The notes under the pieces: model-generated
What the model saw: the letters and a program-made list of their open reading frames with translations, nothing else
Databases searched by the model: none
What the model was told of the DNA's origin: nothing
Shown: positions 30,851-38,622 of the stretch, piece after piece
How the letters are laid out: each line of letters opens with the position of its first letter
Position numbering within the stretch: the stretch's first letter is position 1
Program-made: the position numbers and the translations under genes
Assembly (NCBI RefSeq): GCF_026410405.1
Contig: NZ_JAPMLN010000011.1
Span: 39,627-103,626, forward strand
Reading direction: 5' to 3'
DNA: 64,000 bases
Source: Marinicella gelatinilytica
Lineage (GTDB): Bacteria; Pseudomonadota; Gammaproteobacteria; Xanthomonadales; Marinicellaceae

Positions 30851-30917
30851 AATTAAAGGTTCATAATTTTTGCACGATTATTGGTTAAAATGACTTTAAA
30901 CCAACAGGAGATTAACC

Positions 30918-31268
30918 ATGAAAAAATTAGTACTATTAAGTTTAAGCCTTTTACTATTCGCCGGTATGGCCAGCGCAGAACGCGGCAAAGCCATGTTCGA
31001 TGAACTGAACCTCACAGAACAGCAACGCACCGAAGTTGAAACATTGATGGCTGACCATCATAAACGTATGGCCGATGCCCGTGAACAAGTGAAAACCGAA
31101 ACCCACGATAAATTGGCTGACATTCTTAGCGAAGAGCAAATGCAGCAATGGCAAGAAATGAAAGCAGAAAAACAACAGCGCATGCAAAAACGCCATAAAA
31201 AAATGAAGCACAAACGTCAATATAAGAAAGGCAAGATGGATAAACAGTCGGAAAATACCACCGACTAA
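30918..31268 (+). CDS. Spy/CpxP-like periplasmic protein
   Basis: A 116-residue secreted protein with a signal peptide (about 1-20, ending ASA). A helical, charged body contains LTEQQRTEVETL, an LTxxQ-type motif of the Spy/CpxP family. The tail is rich in Lys, Gln and Met. Spy is a periplasmic chaperone induced by envelope stress through BaeSR and Cpx. It has its own ribosome site (CAGGAG) 68 bp after baeR and ends in a strong terminator. I infer that it is the main local target of the adjacent BaeSR pair. Confidence 0.75.
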   Translation: MKKLVLLSLSLLLFAGMASAERGKAMFDELNLTEQQRTEVETLMADHHKRMADAREQVKTETHDKLADILSEEQMQQWQEMKAEKQQRMQKRHKKMKHKRQYKKGKMDKQSENTTD

Positions 31269-31284
31269 ATTAATCACTCGATTC

Positions 31285-31319
31285 AACAAAAACGCCGCTA
31301 TTTAGCGGCGTTTTTGTTG
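31285..31319 (+). terminator. rho-independent terminator after the spy-like gene
   Basis: A perfect stem pairs CAACAAAAACGCCGCTA with TAGCGGCGTTTTTGTTG around a one-base TTT-centred loop, and the descending arm includes a T-run. It marks the end of the baeSR-spy unit and rules out the longest tag start at 31314. Confidence 0.9.
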
Positions 31320-31361
31320 ATACCTGAAAGATTCACCTTTTTGTTGTTGGTTGGTTACAAT

Positions 31362-31952
31362 ATGACCATGAAAACACGTTGTCAGTGGGCAGAAAATGCC
31401 AGTCAATTAGAGCAGGATTACCACGATCATGAATGGGGACACCCTGTTTATGACGATAAAAAATGGTTTGAGTTTGTATTGTTAGAAGGCGCCCAAGCCG
31501 GCTTAAGTTGGTCCACCATTTTACATAAGCGTGAAGGATATCGTCAGGCCTTTGCTGATTTTGATTTTAACCAGGTGGCTGAGTTTAGCGAATCCGATCA
31601 AGCCAGATTAAAAGACAATCCGGCGATTGTCAGAAATCGATTAAAAATCGCCTCTGCAGTAACCAATGCCCAAGCTTTTATTCAAGTGCGTAAAGAATTC
31701 GGTTGCTTTAATGATTATATCTGGCGGTTTGTTAACGGCAAGCCGATAATTAATCAGTGGTCTATGGCCTCGCAAGTACCGGTAACCACCCGCGAATCCG
31801 ATGCTTTAAGCCAAGATTTAAAAAAACGCGGCTTTAAATTTGTCGGAAGCACCATTTGTTATGCGCTGATGCAAGCCACCGGATTGGTCAATGACCACAC
31901 CACCGATTGTTTTTGCTATAAAGAGGTGGTTAACCCACCAGGAGATAAATAA
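31362..31952 (+). CDS. tag: DNA-3-methyladenine glycosylase I
   Basis: A 196-residue HhH glycosylase that removes 3-methyladenine. The Tag zinc ligands are in CQWAEN, YHDHEWG and VNDHTTDCFCY. The core motifs LLEGAQAGLSWSTILHKRE and KKRGFKFVGSTICYALMQATGLVNDH are conserved. The start was placed at 31362 (MTMKTRC) because the upstream ATG at 31314 lies inside a terminator. The ATG at 31368 is equally possible. The gene overlaps the next one by one base (TAATG). Confidence 0.93.
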   Translation: MTMKTRCQWAENASQLEQDYHDHEWGHPVYDDKKWFEFVLLEGAQAGLSWSTILHKREGYRQAFADFDFNQVAEFSESDQARLKDNPAIVRNRLKIASAVTNAQAFIQVRKEFGCFNDYIWRFVNGKPIINQWSMASQVPVTTRESDALSQDLKKRGFKFVGSTICYALMQATGLVNDHTTDCFCYKEVVNPPGDK

Positions 31953-32506
31953 TGTATAAGTTTCGTAGTCTTTCATTAATAACCTTAAGTTCACTGTCAC
32001 TTATTTTTACCGCCCAGGCTGGTGAAGTCGGTAAAGAAAGCGCCCATGACGGGTTTTTTAATAACATGAAAAATCTGTGCGGAGAAGTTTTTGAAGGTGC
32101 CAGCACCTACCCCGATGATCCTGATCATGATTTTGCCGGCAAAAAACTGGTGGCTGATTTCGCCGATTGCAGTGATGCTGAAATCCGCATTAAGTTTGCT
32201 GTGGGCGAAGACCACTCCAGAACCTGGGTAATCACAAAATCCGATAAAGGCCTATTACTGAAACATGATCATCGCAACCCCGATGGCACCCCGGATGAAG
32301 TCACCAATTATGGCGGCTGGGCGAATCAAGCCGGTAGTGCATTTCAACAATATTTTGAAGCCGATAAAGAAACCGCTGAATTAATTCCGGAGGCTTCAAC
32401 CAACGTTTGGATGCTGTCTTATGACCCTGAATCGAAGGTATTAACCTATGATCTTAAACGTCATAGCGAACCCCGTTATCAGGCTCAGTTAACACCAAAA
32501 GAGTAA
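31952..32506 (+). CDS. secreted protein of unknown function
   Basis: A 184-residue protein with a signal peptide (about 1-23, cleavage near TAQAG). The mature part has two cysteines (NLCGEVF, FADCSDAE). It ends with an AELIPEAS...WMLSYDPESKVLTYDLKRHSEPRYQA segment that looks like a compact beta domain. I do not recognise a named family. It is coupled to tag by TAATG, though this may only reflect gene packing. A terminator-like hairpin follows. Confidence 0.75.
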   Translation: MYKFRSLSLITLSSLSLIFTAQAGEVGKESAHDGFFNNMKNLCGEVFEGASTYPDDPDHDFAGKKLVADFADCSDAEIRIKFAVGEDHSRTWVITKSDKGLLLKHDHRNPDGTPDEVTNYGGWANQAGSAFQQYFEADKETAELIPEASTNVWMLSYDPESKVLTYDLKRHSEPRYQAQLTPKE

Positions 32507-32549
32507 TATCGAAGGCTGACTCAATAGAAAAAACAGCTACATTGTTAAA

Positions 32550-32590
32550 AACCGATAATCGGCTAAGTCCAGATTATCGGTTATTTTGTC
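32550..32590 (+). terminator. terminator-like hairpin
   Basis: The 11-bp arms AACCGATAATC and GATTATCGGTT surround an 11-base loop and are followed by a T-rich stretch (ATTTTGTCTTG). It lies 44 bp after the secreted-protein gene. Confidence 0.7.
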
Positions 32591-32728
32591 TTGTAAGTTT
32601 GGCTTCCTTGTTTATGTGTTTAGACGCTAAATTGCTGCCAAAAACAGCCATCATATAACATCCTAAAAACGCCCTATTTAAGTCATAAGTTGTGATTAGA
32701 ATGAAGGTTTTCAAACAGTGATTGATTT

Positions 32729-32920
32729 ATGAAAGCCTTTTATTTTTTAACGGATGATGACTTGGAGAAGTTACCAAAAGATGCTGAACTGGTGCCTTTT
32801 GATATCAATTTTATCGATCCCCAAACACCCAAAACCGAGCCATTAAAAAACTGGCCAAAGGCACGGTTACCAGCAGCAATGGCAGGGCTTGAAAAGAATA
32901 ATCAAGTTGCCAATAATTAA
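32729..32920 (+). CDS. possible small protein or 5' remnant
   Basis: A 63-codon ORF. Its first 28 codons (MKAFYFLTDDDLEKLPKDAE...) look protein-like, but the rest is antisense to the end of gtrA. There is no clear ribosome binding site. It may be the surviving start of a lost gene or a chance ORF. Confidence 0.25.
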   Translation: MKAFYFLTDDDLEKLPKDAELVPFDINFIDPQTPKTEPLKNWPKARLPAAMAGLEKNNQVANN

Positions 32921-33203
32921 CCAACAGTAATACACCGCCTTGATGCAGGCAAAACGTTATTAATGAAGACACCACAAATTTTGGAAAGCGATTTTTGTGA
33001 TCACCGGTGTCTTTGAAAGAAAAGTGATAATGCCCCAGATAAGCTGTGAATAAACCACCAACAAATCCCAAAGCATGGGCATTAAATGGCGTCAAGCCGA
33101 TGATTTCATGCATGAAATAACCGACACTGAAGTGAACCACGGTGGCCAGCACACCCACCAAACCATAGCGGAACAATAGCGCGAAGGTGTCTTTAGTTAG
33201 CAT
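32811..33203 (-). CDS. GtrA family membrane protein
   Basis: A 130-residue protein with four membrane segments. The GtrA signature is FRYGLVGVLATVVHFSVGYF and FVGGLFTAYLGHYHFSF, and it ends SFLMARFWVF. GtrA-type proteins are thought to move lipid-linked sugars across the membrane. The ATG at 33203 overlaps the Rieske gene by 11 bp. It is the last gene of hemE-Rieske-gtrA. Confidence 0.85.
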   Translation of the reverse strand: MLTKDTFALLFRYGLVGVLATVVHFSVGYFMHEIIGLTPFNAHALGFVGGLFTAYLGHYHFSFKDTGDHKNRFPKFVVSSLITFCLHQGGVLLLVNYWQLDYSFQALPLLLVTVPLASFLMARFWVFGDR

Positions 33204-33528
33204 CAATATACAGTTTGTTGTCGCGTGTGGTCACTGCAATGGCTTTTAAAGAATCGCCGGCACACGGTCCGCCGGTACAAAAGCCATCTTCGGTTTTAAA
33301 GGTGGCGCCATGCGCGGGACACACCACTTGTTTATCCGGCGTTTCCAAAAACTCACCCGGTGCGTAATCTAAACGTCGACCCTGATGGGGACAAAAGTTA
33401 CGATAGACATAGATGCTTTCACCTTGTTTTTTGACCATATAGGTATCCTCTTCATCACCATCGGCTGCCGTAAAAGTCATCCACTTGTCTTCAACTAAGT
33501 CGCTGAGGTTGCAAAGAAAAACAGACAT
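33193..33528 (-). CDS. Rieske [2Fe-2S] ferredoxin-like protein
   Basis: A 111-residue soluble Rieske protein. The two cluster boxes are CPHQGRRLD (CxH) and CPAHGATF (CxxH). It has no membrane anchor, so it resembles the ferredoxin-type Rieske proteins that serve oxygenases or act as single-domain carriers. The start overlaps the hemE stop by one base (TAATG). A role linked to heme synthesis is possible but only inferred from position. Confidence 0.88.
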   Translation of the reverse strand: MSVFLCNLSDLVEDKWMTFTAADGDEEDTYMVKKQGESIYVYRNFCPHQGRRLDYAPGEFLETPDKQVVCPAHGATFKTEDGFCTGGPCAGDSLKAIAVTTRDNKLYIDAN

Positions 33529-34574
33529 TAGCGTTGTGAATGACGCCTGACGGCATCAACCAGTACCGCCACTTTTTCAGGTTGCATATCCGGCTGCATG
33601 CCGTGTCCGAGATTAAAGATGTGACCGGGTTGGTTGCCATAACTGTCCAAAATCTGTTTAACCGCTTGATCAATGTGATCGTCAGGGGCATACAATGTGG
33701 CCGGATCTAAATTACCCTGAAGGGCAACCTGACCACCGGTTAATTTCAAAGCATCATCTAAATTAATGGTCCAATCAACACCTAAACCATGACAACCGGT
33801 TTCTGACAAAGCGGTGAGACTTTGATTGGCGCCTTTGCTAAATAGCACCACCGGTGTGTCACTGTAGCCAGCGTCTTTAATGCCATCGACAATTTGTTGC
33901 ATATAACGTAAAGAAAAAGTTTTAAAATCAGCCGGAGACAGCGCGCCACCCCAACTGTCAAAAATTTGAACGGCAGATGCACCACTTTGGATTTGGCCAA
34001 TTAAGTATTTAACAGTTGATTGAGCCAGTTTATCCAGTAACTGATGAGCTGCTTCTGGGTTTTTGTAAAGCATGGCTTTTGACTTAGCAAACGTCTTGCT
34101 GCCACCATTTTCAATCATGTAGGTGAATAAAGTCCAGGGACTACCGGCAAAACCAATCAACGGTACTCGGCCGTCTAAGGTTTTCACCGTCAAACTAATG
34201 GCGTCCATCACGTATTGTAAATCTTCGGCATCCGGAACCGGCAATTGCGCAATTTGAGCGGCATCGGTGATTGGATCAGTAAACCGTGGGCCTTCTCCCT
34301 GCACAAAGTGTAAACCCAAACCCATGGCATCAGGAATGGTTAAAATATCCGAAAAGATAATCGCCGCATCCAGTGGAAACCGTTCCAAGGGTTGAATGGT
34401 CACTTCACAGGCCATTTCGGGTGTCCCGGCTAAGGTCATAAAATCACCGGCTTTGGCGCGAACTTCACGGTATTCAGGTAAATAGCGTCCGGCTTGACGC
34501 ATTAGCCACACCGGGGTGCGTTCCGTTGGTTCACGGCGCAGCGCCCGTAAATATAAATCGTTCTTTAATTGCAT
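33528..34574 (-). CDS. hemE: uroporphyrinogen decarboxylase
   Basis: A 348-residue heme-pathway enzyme that converts uroporphyrinogen III to coproporphyrinogen III. Conserved motifs are PVWLMRQAGRYLPEYR near the N-terminus, ERFPLDAAIIFSDILTIPDAMG with the catalytic aspartate, and FNLGHGMQPDMQPEKV at the end. The ATG at 34574 (MQLKNDLYLRAL) matches the family. The longer track start would use a TTG. It heads the hemE-Rieske-gtrA unit. Confidence 0.95.
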   Translation of the reverse strand: MQLKNDLYLRALRREPTERTPVWLMRQAGRYLPEYREVRAKAGDFMTLAGTPEMACEVTIQPLERFPLDAAIIFSDILTIPDAMGLGLHFVQGEGPRFTDPITDAAQIAQLPVPDAEDLQYVMDAISLTVKTLDGRVPLIGFAGSPWTLFTYMIENGGSKTFAKSKAMLYKNPEAAHQLLDKLAQSTVKYLIGQIQSGASAVQIFDSWGGALSPADFKTFSLRYMQQIVDGIKDAGYSDTPVVLFSKGANQSLTALSETGCHGLGVDWTINLDDALKLTGGQVALQGNLDPATLYAPDDHIDQAVKQILDSYGNQPGHIFNLGHGMQPDMQPEKVAVLVDAVRRHSQR

Positions 34575-34592
34575 GGGTTTTGAGAAATACAA

Positions 34593-34941
34593 AAAAAACA
34601 GCCATTTTAGCAGTTACCTCGAGGATAAACACGAATGTTTGTTAAAATGCCTGCGGAAAACTGCGAAGCAGCTTGACCCGCCAAGCCGGTTAGGCCAGTA
34701 AATGCAGTCTTGCGGTTTTGCCGAAGGTTCCAAAAGTAGGCACGCTGAGGCGAAGAAGCATGACTAATGTCCGTTAAGGCTGTGAGCGAAGCGAATCAGA
34801 GGCGAAGAGCGCGAGATAATATGATATGCTCGTCGTGGCTGCTTTCACTTTTCTGACATATACATTTAACTATAGCAAAAGTGAATTAAGTCCCAAGAGC
34901 ATTCTTTCATTTGAACCTATCACAACCGAAACGGTCAGACT
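34593..34941. other. non-coding, palindrome-rich region upstream of hemE
   Basis: About 350 bp without a credible gene. The middle part (about 34650-34800) is richer in G and C than its surroundings and dense in short complementary segments. CGGAAAACTGC (34654-34664) pairs with GCGGTTTTGCCG (34712-34723) with one bulge. Between them lie CTGC/GCAG and GCTTG/CAAGC mini-hairpins. A structured RNA or a decayed intergenic repeat is possible. I recognise no known RNA family (not RNase P, SRP, 6S or tmRNA). Confidence 0.4.
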
Positions 34942-36381
34942 ATGCCCATGATAAAACAAAAATTAATAATGAAAAATTTAATGTTAGTGAGCTTGTTATT
35001 GCTCTCTCAATTAGTCACAGCACAAGCTTTGGATAAAAACCAGCTGTCCGAAGCCGATAAAACGTTCCAACAAGAAGTCATGCGTGCCAATCACATCCCG
35101 CAATTATTACAAGTAGCTGAAGGTACTTTAAAAAAAGATGAACTCAAACGTCATCTGATGGTGTGGCAACGCTTGGCAGCCTTACAACCGAATAACCCCC
35201 AATTTCAGTATCAGCTGGCCAAAGCCTACGCCCTGATGGATGATAAAACCGGTGCCTATAATGCCTTGGTTAAACTACAAAATGCCGGTTTAAGTTATGA
35301 GGTGGATGAAGTTGATGCTTTTACCAATATTCAAGGCACCAAAGTCTATGACTACATTGTCGATGGTATGGCGGATAATGCCGCACATTATGGTGAAGGC
35401 AAAGTGGTGGCCACGGTCGATGACAGTTTTTCAGGTATGCTATTTGAAAACATTGTTTATGATAAAAATAATCAGCGATTTTTATTGGCCAGTATTCGCA
35501 GCGGCGAAATTTATCAAATCAATCAACAAGGTAAGTTGAGCTCCTTTATCACGGATGCCAACGCTGAAAAAGGACCCTGGGGTGCCGTGGACATGGTGTT
35601 ATCTCAGGATAATAAGTCGCTGTGGGTTGCTTCAGCAGCGATGCCACAATACAACGGTTTCAGCGAACAAAACATGGGCGCTGCCATGATGAGTCATTAT
35701 CGCTTGAGTGATGGTGAACTAATTAAACGGTATGAATTTAAAAACATTGAAACACCCCAGTTATTATCGGCATTGCATGTTGGTCAAAAAGGCATCTTAT
35801 ATTTTCTCAATGTTTTTGATCAAACCATCTATCAGCTAAACCCGAACAGTGAACAGCCGGTAAAAGTGATTGCAATACCCGGGCTTTCTGCGGTCAAAGC
35901 CATCACATCTAATGCAGATGACAGTTACTTATATGTCGCTGATTTTGAAAAAGGATTGTTTATTGTTGATACCAGTACTTCCAAAATCGGAACCTTGGAT
36001 CCACAAGGTGAACGCTTTTTTACCGGCATCAATGATTTGTTTTATGTGGATGGTGATTTAATCGGTATCCAAAGCGGGATTTCTCCGGCACGTTTAATGC
36101 GTTTTGATTTGGCTCAAGACCTGGCCATTAAAATGAGTTTTCCCTTAGAAGCTTCCCATGAGGCTTTTGTCACATTAGGCAACGGCACCATAGCTGATGA
36201 TTCTATTTACTACGTCGCCAATTCACAGTGGGAAAAAATGGATCTTGGCGGTAATTTAATCGAAGGCGAACAATGGCAGCCTTTAAAAATAATGAAATCA
36301 CCGCTTGCTTATCGATTAGAAGAACACATGGAAAGCCAAAAACGCATGGAAGAAATCAAAAAGAAACGCGGTATAAAATAA
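34942..36381 (+). CDS. secreted TPR / beta-propeller protein of unknown function
   Basis: Up to 479 residues. After a signal peptide (MKNLMLVSLLLLSQLVTAQA) comes a short TPR-like helical part (about 60-125: WQRLAALQPNNPQFQYQLAKAYALMDD). An NHL/SMP-30-like propeller fills the rest, with repeated blade motifs such as YDKNNQRFLLASIRSGEIYQI and NADDSYLYVADFEKGLFIVD. It is probably periplasmic. Its ligand is unknown. The true start may be the ATG at 34942, 34948 or 34969; the last places the signal peptide best. Confidence 0.75.
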   Translation: MPMIKQKLIMKNLMLVSLLLLSQLVTAQALDKNQLSEADKTFQQEVMRANHIPQLLQVAEGTLKKDELKRHLMVWQRLAALQPNNPQFQYQLAKAYALMDDKTGAYNALVKLQNAGLSYEVDEVDAFTNIQGTKVYDYIVDGMADNAAHYGEGKVVATVDDSFSGMLFENIVYDKNNQRFLLASIRSGEIYQINQQGKLSSFITDANAEKGPWGAVDMVLSQDNKSLWVASAAMPQYNGFSEQNMGAAMMSHYRLSDGELIKRYEFKNIETPQLLSALHVGQKGILYFLNVFDQTIYQLNPNSEQPVKVIAIPGLSAVKAITSNADDSYLYVADFEKGLFIVDTSTSKIGTLDPQGERFFTGINDLFYVDGDLIGIQSGISPARLMRFDLAQDLAIKMSFPLEASHEAFVTLGNGTIADDSIYYVANSQWEKMDLGGNLIEGEQWQPLKIMKSPLAYRLEEHMESQKRMEEIKKKRGIK

Positions 36382-36397
36382 TTCATTCGACGGTACC

Positions 36398-36429
36398 AAA
36401 AAAACCGGCCCATTGTGGCCGGTTTTTTT
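36398..36429. terminator. bidirectional terminator between convergent genes
   Basis: AAAAAACCGGCC and GGCCGGTTTTTT form a perfect stem around CATTGT, with A/T runs on both sides. It serves the propeller gene (plus) and the secreted-protein gene (minus). Confidence 0.88.
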
Positions 36430-36440
36430 ATGTTTCGAAT

Positions 36441-36857
36441 TTATTTTTCAGAAACGCCTAATACAATGGGCTTCCAATCCTCTACCTTGACAGGTCTGGC
36501 GTCGAATGCCAATTGATAGGTTTTACCCGCCTCTACATTTAACGCTAAAGTGTCACTGTATTTGCGCTGATTGATTTGAGTTCTCAAAATTTTATCATTT
36601 GAAGATAAATAGTTAAAATCAATATTGGCAGCAAACGTTAAGGTATGTTCACCAACTTCTAACATGATGGTGTTATCTTTGTGCATAATAGGTTCACCAT
36701 CAACGGACAGTACAGTAAGTGGAAACAGTTTCTGTACCGGCTTATTGGGTGATAAATCAACCATCACCATGTGTGCTTTATCTGAGTTCTCAGCAAAACT
36801 CGAATTAGAAAACATCAAAAGAATCGAAATAATTACCATCATAAAGATTGTTTTCAT
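36441..36857 (-). CDS. secreted protein of unknown function
   Basis: A 138-residue protein with a signal peptide (about 1-22, ending SFA). The mature part is a small beta-rich domain with TVLSVDGEPI, EVGEHTLTFAANI and EAGKTYQLAFDA. It resembles PEGA/DUF2057-type domains that present a hairpin on the surface, but the match is not firm. It has a good ribosome binding site (AAGGAGATAACCT). Confidence 0.65.
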   Translation of the reverse strand: MKTIFMMVIISILLMFSNSSFAENSDKAHMVMVDLSPNKPVQKLFPLTVLSVDGEPIMHKDNTIMLEVGEHTLTFAANIDFNYLSSNDKILRTQINQRKYSDTLALNVEAGKTYQLAFDARPVKVEDWKPIVLGVSEK

Positions 36858-37042
36858 AGGTTATCTCCTTAGATTTCTAATAAGATAATTATAGCCTGTA
36901 TGGCTGAATCGGCCATGAAGCGAAATTTGTTGAGCAAATTAAGTGTAAGCACAACTAAAAATCAGCTAAATTTCGTAGCTGTATCATTTACATTTTTTTA
37001 AAGTTTACCTGCTAAGATAAGATTTTTAACGAGGAATGCGCC

Positions 37043-37659
37043 ATGACTGCTGAACGACACGGTTTAGCCATTGGTATCGAACAATATAACAACACGTTTT
37101 TACTAACGCTAAACCCGAATTTTTCATGTAACCGGTAAAAAACCCATATTAGAAGACACATCAGAGGCTTTGGGTAGTTCTGAGAAATTTCAGTTTGTAC
37201 CTGAATGGTTTTATGAAAAAAATGGCTTCATATCTTGCATAAAATCGCTTACAACATATGAATAACTATGCTTGAAGCGATATTTAACAATCTATTTTGC
37301 CATTTTATCCCTAAATTCCATTCTTACATGAAATATTCGGGTTTAAAGCCATCGGCAAACTCACCCATGAAGATTACCGGATCATCACTCCGATGATCGA
37401 ATCCGCTCTCGCCGGCATTGAAGAACCCCGTATTAAGGTTCTTTTCGACGGTCGGCAAATGGACGGCTGGGAACTACGCGCTGCCTGGGATGATTTTAAA
37501 CTGGGCATGAAATACCGCGGTGAATTCACAAAAGTCGCCATCGTCGGCAACCAAAAATGGCAAAAACTGGCCGCCAAAGTCGGCAGCTGGTTCGTCTCCG
37601 GCGAAGTTAAGCATTTTGCTGATATGGAGGCGGCTTATGATTGGTTACAAGAATCATAG
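37043..37659 (+). pseudogene. SpoIIAA-like (STAS/SEC14 family) gene split by an insertion
   Basis: The 5' part starts at 37043 after a strong ribosome site (GAGGAATGCGCC) and encodes MTAERHGLAIGIEQYNNTFL to about 37110. The rest resumes at about 37345 with AIGKLTHEDYRIITPMIESA and runs to 37659 (GWELRAAWDDFKLGMKYRGE, VGSWFVSGEVKHF). Joined, the two parts make a full SpoIIAA-like protein of about 127 residues. The 232-234 bp between them carry terminal inverted repeats and break the frame. Precise removal leaving one TA gives a +1 shift, so one further base has changed or the ends differ slightly. An internal ATG at 37393 could still yield an 88-residue C-terminal product. Confidence 0.85.
37111..37344. 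mobile_element. MITE-like insertion with 21-bp terminal inverted repeats
   Basis: The left end (37111-37131) begins AAACCCGAATTTTTCATGTA. The right end (37324-37344), read on the minus strand, begins AAACCCGAATATTTCATGTA. They match at 20 of 21 positions. The element is flanked by TA on both sides (37110-37111 and 37344-37345), which suits a TA target duplication as made by IS630/Tc1-type transposases. It holds no ORF of useful size, so it is non-autonomous. It interrupts the SpoIIAA-like gene at the expected join between its two halves. Confidence 0.8.
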
Positions 37660-37722
37660 CGTTACAACCTAAAAACTCACCTATTGGCAATCAAGGCTGA
37701 TTGTTTTACCGGACTTTTGATC

Positions 37723-38034
37723 TCAATTTGGCTGACCGATTAAAACCATTGGTGCACCACCTGTTGAAATTCGTCCGGCGTCTGCCGCCACCGTTTGCAT
37801 TCCGGGGCTGGTCATGGCCGCATTCAGCGCTTCGCCCGAATCAAAAGGCATGCAAAACATCAAATAATAAGGCGGCTTACCTTCCGGGCCGGATAAAAAC
37901 CGGGTTACTGCGTAAGGTTTAGCGTCATTGGGTAAACCTGTTTTCTCATGCAAAAGTTTTATGTGATCCGCGTAATCAGATTCAAATTGATCGACATCGT
38001 TAGGTTGAGGATACAGTACGGTGAGATTCATCAT
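37723..38034 (-). CDS. EthD family protein
   Basis: A 103-residue ferredoxin-like alpha/beta-barrel protein of the EthD family. Motifs are NLTVLYPQPNDVDQFESDYADHIKLL, YYLMFCMPFDSGEALNAAMTSPGMQ and a terminal GGAPMVLIGQP. Members bind or turn over small hydrophobic molecules, and the substrate here is unknown. It converges on the split SpoIIAA-like gene. Two adjacent ATGs (38034, 38031) are possible starts. Confidence 0.82.
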   Translation of the reverse strand: MMNLTVLYPQPNDVDQFESDYADHIKLLHEKTGLPNDAKPYAVTRFLSGPEGKPPYYLMFCMPFDSGEALNAAMTSPGMQTVAADAGRISTGGAPMVLIGQPN

Positions 38035-38622
38035 TGTTTTGCTCGATGATAAGTCACATTATTATAGACGTTTTTAGACAGTGTCATAAATAAACTTGTT
38101 TGCTTGAAGGTCTGTCCTTGCTCAGTCTTAGTTTTAACAGATACATGAAATTGGGTTTAAATCATGTTATTTGTTATTCATGATAATTCAATAAATTCAT
38201 TGTATCTGCTTTATGTGGGTCAAAACTAACTTCTGTATCGGTGCTGCTTAAAAAACGGATAGTTGTTTTATTCAGTCCGAAAAAAGGTGTTGAAGCTTCT
38301 GCGTTGATATCAATATCGACTATAAATTTTAAATGAGAGTTTAACTTAATGAGATTATCGGTATTGACCTCTGATCCCGTCTCGGTTCTACCTCTCACCT
38401 CCTTGTGAGGGTCATCAAAAGTAGGGGCCATGAAGGCAGTCCGATAATGACGGCGACTCAGGAAAAATTTCAGTTGGCTGAATCTGTCGAAGCCACTATT
38501 TAGAGGTGCCCAAGTTATTAATAAAAAATACACCGCCTTCGACACGCTCAGGCTGCTTGTGGTGGTTAAGTGTAAATCATCTCAGTGGTTTGACAAACAA
38601 ACCACTGTGCTTGACTTTAAAT
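38035..38622. other. long intergenic region with repeat remnants
   Basis: About 590 bp with no gene I can support. A 123-codon minus-strand ORF (38174-38545) reads through the inverted repeat at 38474-38557 and shows no domain. At 38142-38160 the sequence ACATGAAATTGGGTTTAA is a degenerate match to the right end of the MITE at 37111-37344. The region may collect decayed elements. Confidence 0.5.
38474..38557. repeat. imperfect inverted repeat of the TTCGACAGGCTCAGGC type
   Basis: The left arm (about 38475-38496), read on the minus strand, is GGCTTCGACAGATTCAGCCA. The right arm (about 38536-38557) is CCTTCGACACGCTCAGGCTG. The arms face each other across about 40 bp. Such pairs are common intergenic repeats in many bacterial genomes and often create false PFDR-type ORFs. 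Confidence 0.6.

Noticed and set aside
34593..34941. RNase P RNA, SRP RNA, 6S RNA or tmRNA
   Set aside because: None of their conserved core segments are present.
37393..37659. Intact 88-residue stand-alone protein
   Set aside because: It is the C-terminal two thirds of the SpoIIAA-like protein. The missing N-terminal part lies at 37043-37110, so it is treated as part of a split gene.
38174..38545. 123-codon minus-strand ORF
   Set aside because: It reads through a common intergenic inverted repeat, has no domain or ribosome site, and looks like a chance frame in decayed DNA.
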